Positions 43,803 through 53,252 of a stretch of DNA of 64,000 bases are shown here, in pieces. The stretch is from Aquimarina sp. MAR_2010_214 (GTDB lineage Bacteria > Bacteroidota > Bacteroidia > Flavobacteriales > Flavobacteriaceae), in the NCBI RefSeq assembly GCF_002846555.1, contig NZ_PJMS01000001.1, positions 5,291,501 to 5,355,500 on the forward strand, in the 5' to 3' direction. How positions within the stretch are numbered: position 1 is the first letter of the stretch; the number at the start of each line of letters is the position of its first letter. Under the pieces are notes generated by a model. That model did not search any database and was not told the DNA's origin. It saw only the letters and a list, made by a program, of their open reading frames with translations. Both the position numbers and the translations under genes were made by a program.

Positions 43803-46190
43803 ATGAATGCACTAAAAAAAGCAAGTAACGCTACTAATGCGTTTGCAAAAAAATGGGCAGAATTTGTAATCAAATTCAAATGGCCTGTATTAATTACCAC
43901 ATTAGTTATTGCAATGGGGCTAGGTTCGCAGGGTAACATGGAGTTTGATGGTGATTATCACGTATTTTTCAGTGAATCTAACCCAGAACTTGAAGCTTTT
44001 GATGCCTTGCAGGACAAATACACTAAAGATGACAATATTGTTATTGTACTCTCCCCCTCTAATGGTGATATATTCACCAAAGAGAACTTAATTGCTATTG
44101 AAGAACTCACCGCCGAAGCCTGGAACACTCCTTACTCTTCTCGTGTAGATGCGGTAACAAATTTTCAGCATACAAGTGCACAAGGAGATGATCTATATGT
44201 AGACGATCTATCTTATGAATCAGCTTCCAAAACCGATTCAGAAATTAAAACGATTAAAGAAAAAGCACTAAAAGAACCTCTTTTGGTAAATCGTTTACTT
44301 AATGAAAAAGGAAGTGTTACTGCTGTTAATATAACGGTACGGCTACCAGGAAAAGATAGCTCCAAAGAGATTCCAGAAGTAACTGCTTTTATTAGAAAAT
44401 CAATCTCTGATTTTCAAGAAAAATATCCAAATTTCCAGATACATTCATCTGGATTAGTACCTCTTAATACTGCATTCTTCGAATCCTCAATGAGAGACAT
44501 GATGTTAACTCTAATTATGTTGATTATTGTGATCTTAACCACATTAATTCTTACCAGAAACTTTTTTAGTACGTTAGCAACTTTAATTGTTGTGCTATTC
44601 TCTATTATGAGCGCAATTGGTTTTGTTGGGATTATGGGGATCAAGCTCACTCCTCCATCTTCTGTTTTTCCTACAATGATATTAACATTGGCTGTAGCAG
44701 ATAGTATTCATATTCTGATCACTATGCTTCAAAAAATGCGTAAAGACGGGTATACAAAAAAAGATGCTCTTATCGAATCCATGCGTCTTAACTTCATGCC
44801 GGTTTTCATCACTAGTTTAACCACTGTTATTGGGTTTTTAACTATGAATTTTGGAGATGTACCTCCGTTTTGGGATCTAGGAAATATTACTGCTTTTGGG
44901 ATGACAATGGCTTTTTTCTATTCTACTACGGCATTACCGGCACTTATGGCAGTTCTACCTGTAAAAGTTAAAGAAAAGAAAGATGCTTCTATAGAAAAAT
45001 CAAGCTGGTATACTAATCTTGGAGTTTTTGTGGCAAAACAACCTACAAAACTTGCAATAATCTCTTTAGTTGTAATTGGTGCCTTTACATTTTTGGCTAC
45101 AAAAAATCGATTTAATGATGAGTTCATCAACTATTTTGATGAAACAGTACAATTTAGAAGTGACACCGATTATATAAGCAAAAACTTAACCGGAATTTAT
45201 AATGTTGAATTCTCTGTTGGAAGCGGAGAAAGCGGAGGAATCAATAATCCCGAATATCTTAAGAAATTAAATGATTTCGAAGACTGGCTTAATCAACAAC
45301 CCGAAGTGATACATGTAAATGCATTTAGTGAAGTTGCCAGAAGGGTAAATCGATCAATGCATGGAGATAATGAATCTTATTATAGGGTTCCTAATAATCG
45401 TGAAGAAGCAGCACAATATTTACTACTATACGAACTTTCTTTACCATTCGGATTAGACCTCAACAATCAAATTAATGTAGATAAATCTGAAAGTAGGGTG
45501 ACTATAACACTACAGAATATATCTAGTGCCGAGATGATTGCTTTTTCAAAAAGAGCCGAAAAATGGTTACAGGATAATACTCCAAAACCTATGCATACTA
45601 TTGGAGTAAGCCCTACTCTTATGTTTTCTAAACTAGGTTTTAGACAAGCCGATAGTATGCTTAAAGGAAATATCATTGCGCTAATATTGATCTCTCTCGT
45701 ATTAATGTTCGCACTAAGAAACTTTAAACTTGGACTTCTAAGTATCATCCCAAATGTCACTCCGGTTTTTATTGGATTTGGATTTTGGGCAATGTACAAA
45801 GCTCAGATTAATACAGGAATGGTTATCGTTTTCGGAATGACGTTAGGAATAATAGTAGATGATACTGTTCATTTTATGAGTAAGTTCTTAAGGGCTCGTA
45901 GAGAATTAGGCTATGACGCCAAACAAGCAGTCATCTACGCTTTTGAAACCGTTGGAAAAGCATTGGTAACCACCACAATTGTACTCCTTGCAGGGTTTGC
46001 AGTATTATCCACTTCATCATTTGCTTTAAATAGCTATATGGCGAGAATTACAGTTATCATCATCCTGTCGGCCTTAATTATCGACTTTATACTACTGCCT
46101 TCGCTACTAATTCTTATTAGTAAAAAAGATAAGATTATATCAGAAACACCTGTGAAAGAATTAGAACCACAAATGCAACTTGATAAATAA
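43803..46190 (+). CDS. RND/MMPL-family exporter
   Basis: 795-residue inner-membrane pump with 12 helices in two halves: helix 1 (WPVLITTLVIAMGLG), an extracytoplasmic loop domain starting EFDGDYHVFFSESNPELEAFD, helices 2-6 (MLTLIMLIIVILTTLILTR, LAVADSIHILITMLQKM), then the repeat with a second loop and helices 8-12 (MTLGIIVDDTVHFMSKFLRARRE). The two DSIH/DDTVH helices carry the proton-relay Asp residues typical of MMPL pumps. It likely moves a lipid or hydrophobic compound to the outer membrane together with the LolA-like and barrel proteins encoded next. Expression is controlled by the TetR repressor. Confidence 0.9.
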   Translation: MNALKKASNATNAFAKKWAEFVIKFKWPVLITTLVIAMGLGSQGNMEFDGDYHVFFSESNPELEAFDALQDKYTKDDNIVIVLSPSNGDIFTKENLIAIEELTAEAWNTPYSSRVDAVTNFQHTSAQGDDLYVDDLSYESASKTDSEIKTIKEKALKEPLLVNRLLNEKGSVTAVNITVRLPGKDSSKEIPEVTAFIRKSISDFQEKYPNFQIHSSGLVPLNTAFFESSMRDMMLTLIMLIIVILTTLILTRNFFSTLATLIVVLFSIMSAIGFVGIMGIKLTPPSSVFPTMILTLAVADSIHILITMLQKMRKDGYTKKDALIESMRLNFMPVFITSLTTVIGFLTMNFGDVPPFWDLGNITAFGMTMAFFYSTTALPALMAVLPVKVKEKKDASIEKSSWYTNLGVFVAKQPTKLAIISLVVIGAFTFLATKNRFNDEFINYFDETVQFRSDTDYISKNLTGIYNVEFSVGSGESGGINNPEYLKKLNDFEDWLNQQPEVIHVNAFSEVARRVNRSMHGDNESYYRVPNNREEAAQYLLLYELSLPFGLDLNNQINVDKSESRVTITLQNISSAEMIAFSKRAEKWLQDNTPKPMHTIGVSPTLMFSKLGFRQADSMLKGNIIALILISLVLMFALRNFKLGLLSIIPNVTPVFIGFGFWAMYKAQINTGMVIVFGMTLGIIVDDTVHFMSKFLRARRELGYDAKQAVIYAFETVGKALVTTTIVLLAGFAVLSTSSFALNSYMARITVIIILSALIIDFILLPSLLILISKKDKIISETPVKELEPQMQLDK

Positions 46191-46219
46191 TAAATAAAAA
46201 CAAAAAAGAATCTATTAAT

Positions 46220-46993
46220 ATGAGAACATTAATTTTAGCTGGACTTGCTGTACTAAGTATTGCAACTTTAACAGCACAAAATGCAGAAGAACGAGGTTTG
46301 CAAATTGCTAAAGCAGCAGATCAGGCAGATCAAGGTTTCAATAGCTCTATTGTAAATCTAAAAATGACCTTGAAAAATAAAAATGGACAAACCAGTGAAC
46401 GCTTATTAATCACTCGAACTCTGGAACAAACAACAGACGGAGACAAATCACTGATTGTTTTTAATAGTCCAAAAGATGTAAAAGGAACTTCGACATTAAC
46501 TTTTACTCATAAAATTGGAGCAGATGATCAGTGGCTTTTCTTACCTTCAATCAAAAGGGTAAAAAGAATTTCTTCTAATAATAAATCCGGCCCTTTTGTA
46601 GGTAGTGAATTTGCATACGAGGATCTTTCTTCGCAAGAAGTAGAAAAATACGGTTATAAATTTCTAGAAGAAAAAGGAAGTTCATTGATCGTAGAACAAG
46701 ATCCAGTTGATCCAAAATCTGGTTATACAAGAAGAATTGTTACTTACAATAAAGATAAAAGATATCGAATAGAAAAGGTTGAATTCTATGATCGCAAAAA
46801 TTCACTACTAAAAACACTTAACTACAGTGATTATAAATTATATAAAGGAAAATTCTGGAGAGCATTAACCCTTCATATGGTAAATCACCAAAGTAATAAA
46901 GAAACCGTGTTAAAATTTAGTGACTATAATTTTGAGGCAGCACTTGCCGATGAAGATTTTACGCAAGTTGCTCTTAAACGAGCAGGGCGATAA
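46220..46993 (+). CDS. LolA-like outer-membrane lipoprotein-sorting family protein
   Basis: 257 residues. Signal peptide MRTLILAGLAVLSIATLTAQ, then a LolA/LolB-like half-barrel: SIVNLKMTLKNKNGQTSERLL, LIVFNSPKDVKGTSTLTFTHK, DDQWLFLPSIKRVKRISSNNKSGPFVGSEFAYEDL and VEFYDRKNSLLKTLNYSDYK. Proteins of this group commonly sit beside MMPL pumps and are thought to pass a hydrophobic cargo through the periplasm. It is 29 bases after the exporter and ten bases before the small membrane protein, so it belongs to the same transcript. Confidence 0.85.
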   Translation: MRTLILAGLAVLSIATLTAQNAEERGLQIAKAADQADQGFNSSIVNLKMTLKNKNGQTSERLLITRTLEQTTDGDKSLIVFNSPKDVKGTSTLTFTHKIGADDQWLFLPSIKRVKRISSNNKSGPFVGSEFAYEDLSSQEVEKYGYKFLEEKGSSLIVEQDPVDPKSGYTRRIVTYNKDKRYRIEKVEFYDRKNSLLKTLNYSDYKLYKGKFWRALTLHMVNHQSNKETVLKFSDYNFEAALADEDFTQVALKRAGR

Positions 46994-47003
46994 ATCTACA
47001 TAC

Positions 47004-47386
47004 ATGAAATACACAAGGCTCAGTTTGTTATATACTATAGTGGTTCTTTTGGCTACTGGTTTTTATTATTATCACAACCTGGTCTTGTGTTTTCTATTAT
47101 GCAAAGTAATACCACATACCCATCTGAACTTGCAAATTTATTAGGAATGGTATTTTTAGGATTTGGGTTTTTGATGATTCTTATTTATAAGTATCAGGTT
47201 CAAAAAATATACAAATGGACCATAGTAATACGAATCTTTTTTAGCCTTTGCTCAATTGGACTGTATTACGTGTATCAAAATCCGTTTTTTATTGCTTTAC
47301 TTTTTATCATCCTTATTGGAATATTGATCACAGTTCTTGGTCTGGTTAAAGATCAGGAAACAAAACAACTAATACATGAAGATTAA
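47004..47386 (+). pseudogene. small membrane protein broken by a one-base frameshift
   Basis: The N-terminus reads MKYTRLSLLYTIVVLLATGF from the ATG at 47004, then shifts frame near the T run at 47060-47064. The rest continues in another frame as LLLSQPGLVFSIMQSNTTYP and SELANLLGMVFLGFGFLMIL up to the TAA at 47384-47386. Joined, it is a normal protein of about 127 residues with four helices. Adding one T to the GGTTTTTA run restores the frame, so this is a single-base deletion or a sequencing error in a homopolymer. It lies between the LolA-like and barrel genes and overlaps the latter by 11 bases. Family not recognised. Confidence 0.7.
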
Positions 47387-48584
47387 ATTTATCTATTATA
47401 TAATTCTCCTACTATGCATTGGTAATACAGTATATGCTCAAAACGAAAAACCTAAAAAGGTAAACCATGATTTTGAGTTAGAATTAGAAGGAGAATATCG
47501 TTATTTCTATGATGATGCTCTTTTTGAAGATCAGGAAGATCATTTTCCTTCTCTGGCAGTACGACCAGAATATAAAGCCGAATGGAATGCTGGATATGAA
47601 AGTATTAATTTTAAAGGTTTTTTTAGATTAGATGTTGATGAAGAACGAACGCATTGGGATATACGTGAGCTATATTATCAAAAAGCTAAAAACAACTGGG
47701 AATTTAACCTTGGGCTTAAAAAGGTCTATTGGGGTGTAGCCGAAAGTAATCATCTGGTAGATATCATTAATCAAACCGATGCTGTTGAAACTTTTGATGG
47801 TGAAGAAAAATTAGGCCAACCTATGGCTCAGTTTACATGGATTACTGAAAAATTTGGAACTTTTGATTTTTTTTACCTGCCTTATCACCGTAAACGTACT
47901 TTTTCTGGTAAAAAAGGGCGATTACGGTTTCCAACTGCTATTGACAAAGATGAACTGAAATATGAAAGTAGCGCTAAAGAATGGAGGCAAGATGTTGCTT
48001 TTCGTTGGAAACATTATTTTGATATTTTTGATATTGGCATCTCTCATTTTTACGGAACCGGAAGAGAGCCTCTTTTTGTATTTGATACCACAGGAAATAT
48101 CAACGCCTTTTACCCAGTAATACATCAAACAGGCTTAGATCTTCAAATTACCCATGATGCATTTTTATGGAAATTAGAATCTATTTATCGCAATGCAGAT
48201 GCTCAGGATTTCTTTGCTATGGTAGCTGGACTCGAATACACATTCTCTAATATTGATGGGAATGGACTTGATATAGGTATTTTGGGTGAGTATCTGTACG
48301 ATGAACGAGACGAATTGACACTAAATGCATTGCAAAATGACATATTCTTTGGAAGTCGCATTGCTTTTAATGACACTCAGGACACATCAATACTAATTGG
48401 AGGAATTGCTGATCTAGAATCTAGTACGACAATTTTTAGCCTTGAAGCTTCAAGGCGTTTTGGTAGTAGCTGGACTGCAGCAATTGAAGCCCGTATTTTT
48501 AATGAAATAGATGATAATGAATTGATATTATCAAATTTTAGAGAAGATAGTTTTTTCAGAATTTCTATTTCAAAATATTTCTAA
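47376..48584 (+). CDS. outer-membrane beta-barrel protein of the RND operon
   Basis: 402 residues. Signal peptide MKIKFIYYIILLLCIGNTVYAQ, then alternating amphipathic strands (FELELEGEYRYFYDDALF, INFKGFFRLDVDEERTHWDIRELYYQ, WEFNLGLKKVYWGVAESNHLVDIINQ) ending in SFFRISISKYF with the terminal Phe expected of barrels. The KVYWGVAESNHLVDIINQTD phrase recalls DUF1302-type barrels that travel with MMPL pumps and LolA-like or DUF1329 proteins in other Gram-negatives. It probably completes a trans-envelope path for the exported compound. The operon terminator follows at 48610. Confidence 0.75.
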   Translation: MKIKFIYYIILLLCIGNTVYAQNEKPKKVNHDFELELEGEYRYFYDDALFEDQEDHFPSLAVRPEYKAEWNAGYESINFKGFFRLDVDEERTHWDIRELYYQKAKNNWEFNLGLKKVYWGVAESNHLVDIINQTDAVETFDGEEKLGQPMAQFTWITEKFGTFDFFYLPYHRKRTFSGKKGRLRFPTAIDKDELKYESSAKEWRQDVAFRWKHYFDIFDIGISHFYGTGREPLFVFDTTGNINAFYPVIHQTGLDLQITHDAFLWKLESIYRNADAQDFFAMVAGLEYTFSNIDGNGLDIGILGEYLYDERDELTLNALQNDIFFGSRIAFNDTQDTSILIGGIADLESSTTIFSLEASRRFGSSWTAAIEARIFNEIDDNELILSNFREDSFFRISISKYF

Positions 48585-48609
48585 AAAGCAAACATAAAAT
48601 GTGTAAATA

Positions 48610-48645
48610 AAAAAAGCCATCCCTAGTTAACAGGATGGCTTTTAC
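48610..48645. terminator. bidirectional terminator
   Basis: AAAGCCATCC (48613-48622) pairs with GGATGGCTTT (48633-48642), with A and T runs on both sides. It separates the exporter operon from the converging peptidase gene. Confidence 0.8.
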
Positions 48646-48676
48646 AAAAAGTTCAAAGTTTTTCAACAATTAAATC

Positions 48677-49528
48677 TTAATATAAATAGTTTAAAGCAGT
48701 TCTATCTCTGCTACTAAATTCTCCATCTTCACTACCATCGAAACAAGAGATCATAATAGAATCTGTATCTAAACCACTTTGCCCCCACTGATTAGCAGTA
48801 GGAGTTCCTGGAATATGGATAGCTCCTATACCACCAGATCCTTCATTACTATTATCACACCTTCTTTTAGCATAATCAGTATGTCTGAATCCTAAACAGT
48901 GTCCCATTTCATGACCCATTAAATGCTCCATAGCATTGTTACTTAAACTGTTACTACCTGCATTAATCTGAACCCACTTATATGGTCTTCCGCTACTAGG
49001 GAAACCTGCAGATCCACCTGCACCTGAATTACCATTATTATATACCACCATATCAGCATTGGTTGATGCTGAAAAAGATAAGGTAAAATTTAAAGTATTA
49101 TTCAATGCATTATAATTATTGACTGCCCATTGAAGTCCTGTACGCATTTTACTGGTTAAAGCATATCCAGATCCTGTATACCCGATAATCCTAATATTTC
49201 TATTACTACTAGATACCAGATTATTAGTTCTGTACTGCTTGCTACCACTTTCAATTTCTGCCAGTCTTTGTTCTGCCAGATTCTCAATCACCAAAGAAAG
49301 ATCTCCACTTTTTATGACCTCTTCAGATGATCCATCAGGATGCGTTACAGTCCCATATGTGGCTCCAAAATCATTGACTCCAGCATCATGCAATGCTTGA
49401 ATGTGAGCTTTTGAAATTTGTTTTGTAACAGCTTCTGGTTGTATTTCGTTAGAAACTTCTTTTTTTTCACAGGATGTCGTAAATCCTGCAACGATAGCGC
49501 AAAGCGCTAATACTTTGATTTTTTTCAT
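48677..49528 (-). CDS. M57-type (HEIGH) zinc metallopeptidase lipoprotein
   Basis: 283 residues. Lipoprotein signal MKKIKVLALCAIVAGFTTSC followed by EKKE. A propeptide-like part (about 25-105) precedes the catalytic domain, in which AMEHLMGHEMGHCLGFRHTDY provides the HExxHxxGxxH zinc ligands, as in the dual-action HEIGH (M57) peptidases. The C-terminus has SIMISCFDGSEDGEFSSRDRTALNYLY, a Met-turn-like and closing segment. Probably a surface or secreted protease. It is monocistronic; 338 bases of non-coding sequence plus a doubtful small frame lie upstream. Confidence 0.82.
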   Translation of the reverse strand: MKKIKVLALCAIVAGFTTSCEKKEVSNEIQPEAVTKQISKAHIQALHDAGVNDFGATYGTVTHPDGSSEEVIKSGDLSLVIENLAEQRLAEIESGSKQYRTNNLVSSSNRNIRIIGYTGSGYALTSKMRTGLQWAVNNYNALNNTLNFTLSFSASTNADMVVYNNGNSGAGGSAGFPSSGRPYKWVQINAGSNSLSNNAMEHLMGHEMGHCLGFRHTDYAKRRCDNSNEGSGGIGAIHIPGTPTANQWGQSGLDTDSIMISCFDGSEDGEFSSRDRTALNYLY

Positions 49529-49806
49529 TTTAAATAAGTTGAATTTGTGTAGTTATTAAAACTAAAACAGAGTTTTTAAGCTCTATTCTAAATACAATTA
49601 TGTAGAAAACTTTGAACTTTTCTCAATTTTTGCGGTTTGAAGATATAATATTTTTTTTTAAAAATATGTTAATTTATTAAGCTATTCGTTGATAATATGG
49701 TAAAACCGTAAGATTCTTCTAATAAAAAAATTCGATAACTCATTTTTAAATAACAAGAAAATCGATCAAATACACAATTATTTTATCCAATCAATATGTA
49801 AACAAA

Positions 49807-49962
49807 GTGTTAAATTTAGGGATCATCGAGGATGTTAAAGAAAACTTAATTAAACATAAAGAGCGCGAACAAAAGAAGGTTATTTCCTACAATTTAGAGA
49901 ATGTAAAAATAAAAAAACGATATTTTAAATATTTAACAAAAATCAAAGAAGTGTACTTATAA
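49807..49962 (+). CDS. possible small protein (51 aa)
   Basis: A frame beginning at GTG encodes a very charged peptide (LGIIEDVKENLIKHKEREQ, then KKVISYNLENVKIKKRYFKY). It is open further upstream to a stop near 49750 but without ATG. The composition resembles coding sequence, yet it has no ribosome site and no recognised family. Weak candidate or a decayed gene. Confidence 0.25.
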   Translation: MLNLGIIEDVKENLIKHKEREQKKVISYNLENVKIKKRYFKYLTKIKEVYL

Positions 49963-50010
49963 AAAACAATATTAATGTCCAATCTATTTCCATAACATGA
50001 TTTAAGACAC

Positions 50011-50034
50011 AAAAAAAGTCCATAATATGGACTT
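50011..50034 (-). terminator. terminator of clpS
   Basis: AAGTCCAT (50016-50023) and ATGGACTT (50027-50034) with a three-base loop; the minus-strand transcript continues into TTTTTTT (50011-50017). Confidence 0.7.
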
Positions 50035-50066
50035 ATCATTTTAGAACAAATCTAATCTACATTCGT

Positions 50067-50342
50067 TCATACAATTTCTGCACTAAGACCTGCATCTAAT
50101 AATTTAGAACACCGTGGCACTAATTCTTCATAAACACCAGTTTTCACTGTGCATTTTCCTTTATAATGCACTAACATAGCACATTGTTCTGCCTGCACCG
50201 GTGTATGTTCACAAGTATAAATCAAAGTTTCTATAACATGGTCAAATGTATTCACATCATCATTATACAAAACAATCTCGTTATTGCTTTGATCAACAGA
50301 TTTTTCTAAAACTTCTTCTAAAACTTTCTCCTGAGTACTCAT
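50067..50342 (-). CDS. clpS: ATP-dependent Clp protease adaptor ClpS
   Basis: 91 residues. After a charged N-terminal arm (about 20 residues) the fold-defining segments are EIVLYNDDVNTFDHVIETLIYTCEHTPVQAEQCAMLVHYKGKC and the C-terminal EELVPRCSKLLDAGLSAEIV. NDDxNTFDHV forms the N-degron pocket that recognises N-terminal bulky residues and delivers substrates to ClpA/ClpC with ClpP. It follows prmA at 50 bases on the same strand, a common pairing in Bacteroidota, and has its own terminator. Confidence 0.95.
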   Translation of the reverse strand: MSTQEKVLEEVLEKSVDQSNNEIVLYNDDVNTFDHVIETLIYTCEHTPVQAEQCAMLVHYKGKCTVKTGVYEELVPRCSKLLDAGLSAEIV

Positions 50343-50392
50343 AAGGGGGTAATTGTTTTATGCAAATATAACAACTTACAGTATCATATTCA

Positions 50393-51244
50393 CTAATTAG
50401 AAGACAATTTTAACTCATAAGATGCTGCTATCCAATTATTTCTATCTATATTTTCTATAAAATCAAGATGGTTCTTTGCACATTCCTTTGTAATCATATC
50501 TAAATCTTCTTTATAAAACCCACTTAAGAACAATTTTCCATTAGGATTTAGGGATTTTGCGTACTGTTGAATATCATTTAGTAGTATGTTACGATTAATA
50601 TTAGCGATAATAATATCATAGCTTTTCCCTGATAAAAGGGAAGCATCACCTTCATAAGCTGTGATATCTTCACAATTATTACGCTCTATATTTTCTGTGG
50701 TATTTAAATAACACCAATTATCAATATCAATAGCATCTGTAGGCCCGGCACCTCTCATTTTAGCAAGAATTGCCAAAACTCCAGTACCACAACCCATATC
50801 CAATACTGTTTTACCGTTTAGGTCAGTTTTCAAAATATGTTGAATCATCATGTGTGTAGTCTCATGATGTCCTGTTCCAAAAGACATTTTGGGTTCTATA
50901 ATAATATCATATTTTGTATTTGGTTTTTCATGAAATGGTGCTCTTACACTACAAATATCATCTACTACAATAGGATTAAAATTCTTTTCCCATTCTTTGT
51001 TCCAGTTTATTTGCTCTATTTCTTCAATTGTATATTGTATATCAAACTCTCCAGAATTTAACACATAAATACCTTCAATGATATTTTCTTCCCACTCTGT
51101 ATTTTGAATGAACGCATTAACTCCGTCTTCGGTTTCTACAAAGCTTTCAAATCCAACATATCCTAATTCTGCAATTAATATCTCTGTACCCGGTTGTAGT
51201 GGTGAAACCTTAAAATAATACCCAATGTATTTTGTGTTTGACAT
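50393..51244 (-). CDS. prmA: ribosomal protein L11 methyltransferase
   Basis: 283 residues. The N-terminal substrate-recognition domain (about 1-100) is followed by the methyltransferase domain with the SAM loop KTVLDMGCGTGVLAILA, IIEPKMSFGTGHHETTHMM, the DIDNWCYLNT acidic motif and DIIIANINRNILL (the NxxP-like position reads NINR). It trimethylates L11 of the large ribosomal subunit. It lies between the tpiA terminator and clpS and is probably cotranscribed with clpS. Confidence 0.93.
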   Translation of the reverse strand: MSNTKYIGYYFKVSPLQPGTEILIAELGYVGFESFVETEDGVNAFIQNTEWEENIIEGIYVLNSGEFDIQYTIEEIEQINWNKEWEKNFNPIVVDDICSVRAPFHEKPNTKYDIIIEPKMSFGTGHHETTHMMIQHILKTDLNGKTVLDMGCGTGVLAILAKMRGAGPTDAIDIDNWCYLNTTENIERNNCEDITAYEGDASLLSGKSYDIIIANINRNILLNDIQQYAKSLNPNGKLFLSGFYKEDLDMITKECAKNHLDFIENIDRNNWIAASYELKLSSN

Positions 51245-51311
51245 ACTGATCTTTTATTATTTTGCAAAGTTACTCTTTTACCTTAATGTTTACACCAAGG
51301 TAAATCTTAAT

Positions 51312-51346
51312 AAAAAAAGCATCCCATGATAAGGTGGGATGCTTTT
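51312..51346 (-). terminator. terminator of tpiA
   Basis: AAAAGCATCCCA pairs with TGGGATGCTTTT (ends at 51346); on the minus strand the hairpin is followed by seven T. It separates tpiA from prmA. Confidence 0.8.
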
Positions 51347-51363
51347 ATGTATTCTGTTAATTC

Positions 51364-52116
51364 TTAAATAGCGTTTACTATTGCAGTAAAATTCTCTGCG
51401 TCTAATGAAGCTCCTCCTATCAATCCTCCGTCTACATCAGTTTTTGCAAAAATTTCCTGAGCATTATTGGGTTTTACACTTCCACCATATAAGATAGAAA
51501 CCTCATCTGCAGTATCCTGATCATAAGCATTAGCTATAGTTTTTCTAATAAACGCATGCATTTCCTGAGCTTGTTCTGGAGATGCCGTTTCTCCAGTTCC
51601 TATTGCCCAAACGGGTTCATACGCAAGGACTACATTTTTCCAATCTGCTTTATTTATATGAAAAAGACCGTTTTTTAATTGCTGTTCTACAACAGAGAAA
51701 TGATTATCGCTTTTACGATCTTGCAATTCTTCTCCAAAACAGAAAATTATATTCATTTTATGTTGTAGTGCAGTATTAACTTTTTTAGCTAATAATTGAT
51801 CTGTCTCTCCAAAATAAGCTCTACGCTCACTATGCCCCAAAATTACAGTCTCTACTCCAATACTTTTAAGCATATCTGCAGAAATCTCTCCGGTAAATGC
51901 CCCATTTTCTGCTTCGTGCATATTTTGTGCTGCAACGGTAACACCTGATGATCCCAAAGCTTCTATTGCTCCATATAGATTGGTAAATGTAGGCGCTACA
52001 ATTACTTCTGCTTCAGACGATGTATTTAGTTTGGTTTTTAACTCAGATAGTAATGTCTTGGTTTCTGCAAGATTCTTATTCATCTTCCAGTTTCCGGCTA
52101 CAATTTTTTTTCTCAT
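51364..52116 (-). CDS. tpiA: triosephosphate isomerase
   Basis: 250 residues, full length. Catalytic motifs are all present: GNWKMNK (Lys), VILGHSERR (His), AYEPVWAIGTG (Glu and flexible loop) and the phosphate-binding LYGGSVKPNN and GGLIGGASL. It interconverts dihydroxyacetone phosphate and glyceraldehyde-3-phosphate in glycolysis. It is the last gene of a minus-strand run DUF1599 - DoxX - permease - tpiA, with a strong terminator downstream. Confidence 0.98.
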   Translation of the reverse strand: MRKKIVAGNWKMNKNLAETKTLLSELKTKLNTSSEAEVIVAPTFTNLYGAIEALGSSGVTVAAQNMHEAENGAFTGEISADMLKSIGVETVILGHSERRAYFGETDQLLAKKVNTALQHKMNIIFCFGEELQDRKSDNHFSVVEQQLKNGLFHINKADWKNVVLAYEPVWAIGTGETASPEQAQEMHAFIRKTIANAYDQDTADEVSILYGGSVKPNNAQEIFAKTDVDGGLIGGASLDAENFTAIVNAI

Positions 52117-52178
52117 TAATTTAAAATTTATGTTTTTGGTTAATAGTGTGGTTATATATTACTAGGAGTTATAATAAC

Positions 52179-53252
52179 TCAAATCCTAATTCTCGGATCA
52201 AGCCATCCATAAATAATATCGACAAATATATTGATTAGTATGAACATAGTTGCTATCACCAATACAGCTCCCATTATCACAGGAAGATCTGATGTATTTA
52301 AGGCGTTTACAATCTCTTTACCCAATCCGTTCCATCCAAATATATATTCTACAAACACAGCTCCAGCCAGCATAGATGCAAACCATCCTGAAATTGCAGT
52401 AACAACTGGATTTAAAGAATTTTTTAATGCATGCTTCTTTATCACCTGAAACATCGAAAGCCCTTTTGCTTTTGCCGTACGAATATAATCCTGTCCCATT
52501 ACCTCAAGTAATGAATTGCGCATTAGTTGGGAAACAACAGCGAGCGGTCGTATTCCCAATACAATGGCTGGGAGAATTAGATTTTCCCATTGGATATAGC
52601 TTCCTTCTCCAAAATCATCTACTTCATATAAACTACCAGTCATATTTAGATTGGTATATTCTTGTAGTACATATCCAAACAACCAAGCAAAAATAATTGA
52701 ACTAAAAAAAGAGGGAACACTCATCCCTAAGGTACTTAATACCTGAATTAATTTATCTGGCCACTGATCTTTGGTCAAAGCACTTATTACCCCCAATAAA
52801 ACTCCAATAAATATAGCGATACATATAGCAAAAACAGCAAGAATCGCTGTATTAGGTAATGTTTCTTTGATTACGTCACTTACCTTTTTACCATTTTTTT
52901 GCAATGATTCTCTTAAATATGGAAACTTAAGTATCGTAACAACATCTCCTATTTTAAACAGTTGGTTTCCTTTATGTTTTTTAGTATCAAAATACGAAAA
53001 ATCGTCAGGGTTTATGCTATGAAATGATATAGGAGAAAGATCATTTATATAATATAGATATTGCTTTGATAATGGTTTATCGAAACCATATTTCTTCTTC
53101 ACATTTTTTAACTGCTCTTCGGTCTCGTTTTGCCCAAGCATCATCTGAGCGGGGTCACCAGGAAGAATAGTAAACAACAAAAAAATCACAGTTACCACAC
53201 CCAATAAAGTAAGTAATGCATATCCTAATTTATTGATGAGATAACTACCCAT
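52179..53252 (-). CDS. ABC transporter permease, DppB/OppB type (orphan)
   Basis: 357 residues with six helices and the typical peptide-permease pattern: N-terminal YALLTLLGVVTVIFLLFTILPGDPAQMML, then the binding-protein-dependent transport domain with the EAA-like loop MGQDYIRTAKAKGLSMFQVIKKHALKN and the end IYGWLDPRIRI. An insert of about 70 residues after residue 60 is normal for Bacteroidota copies. Its start overlaps the DoxX gene stop by one base (TAATG), so the two are coupled. No partner DppC permease, ATPase or binding protein is nearby, so those subunits must be encoded elsewhere. Confidence 0.88.
   Translation of the reverse strand: MGSYLINKLGYALLTLLGVVTVIFLLFTILPGDPAQMMLGQNETEEQLKNVKKKYGFDKPLSKQYLYYINDLSPISFHSINPDDFSYFDTKKHKGNQLFKIGDVVTILKFPYLRESLQKNGKKVSDVIKETLPNTAILAVFAICIAIFIGVLLGVISALTKDQWPDKLIQVLSTLGMSVPSFFSSIIFAWLFGYVLQEYTNLNMTGSLYEVDDFGEGSYIQWENLILPAIVLGIRPLAVVSQLMRNSLLEVMGQDYIRTAKAKGLSMFQVIKKHALKNSLNPVVTAISGWFASMLAGAVFVEYIFGWNGLGKEIVNALNTSDLPVIMGAVLVIATMFILINIFVDIIYGWLDPRIRI

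Larger units (their letters stand above)
49529..50066. other. 538-base gap upstream of the peptidase and downstream of clpS
   Basis: Mostly AT-rich sequence holding the peptidase promoter region, a doubtful 51-codon frame (49807-49962) and the clpS terminator at 50011-50034. No RNA gene is recognised. Confidence 0.5.
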
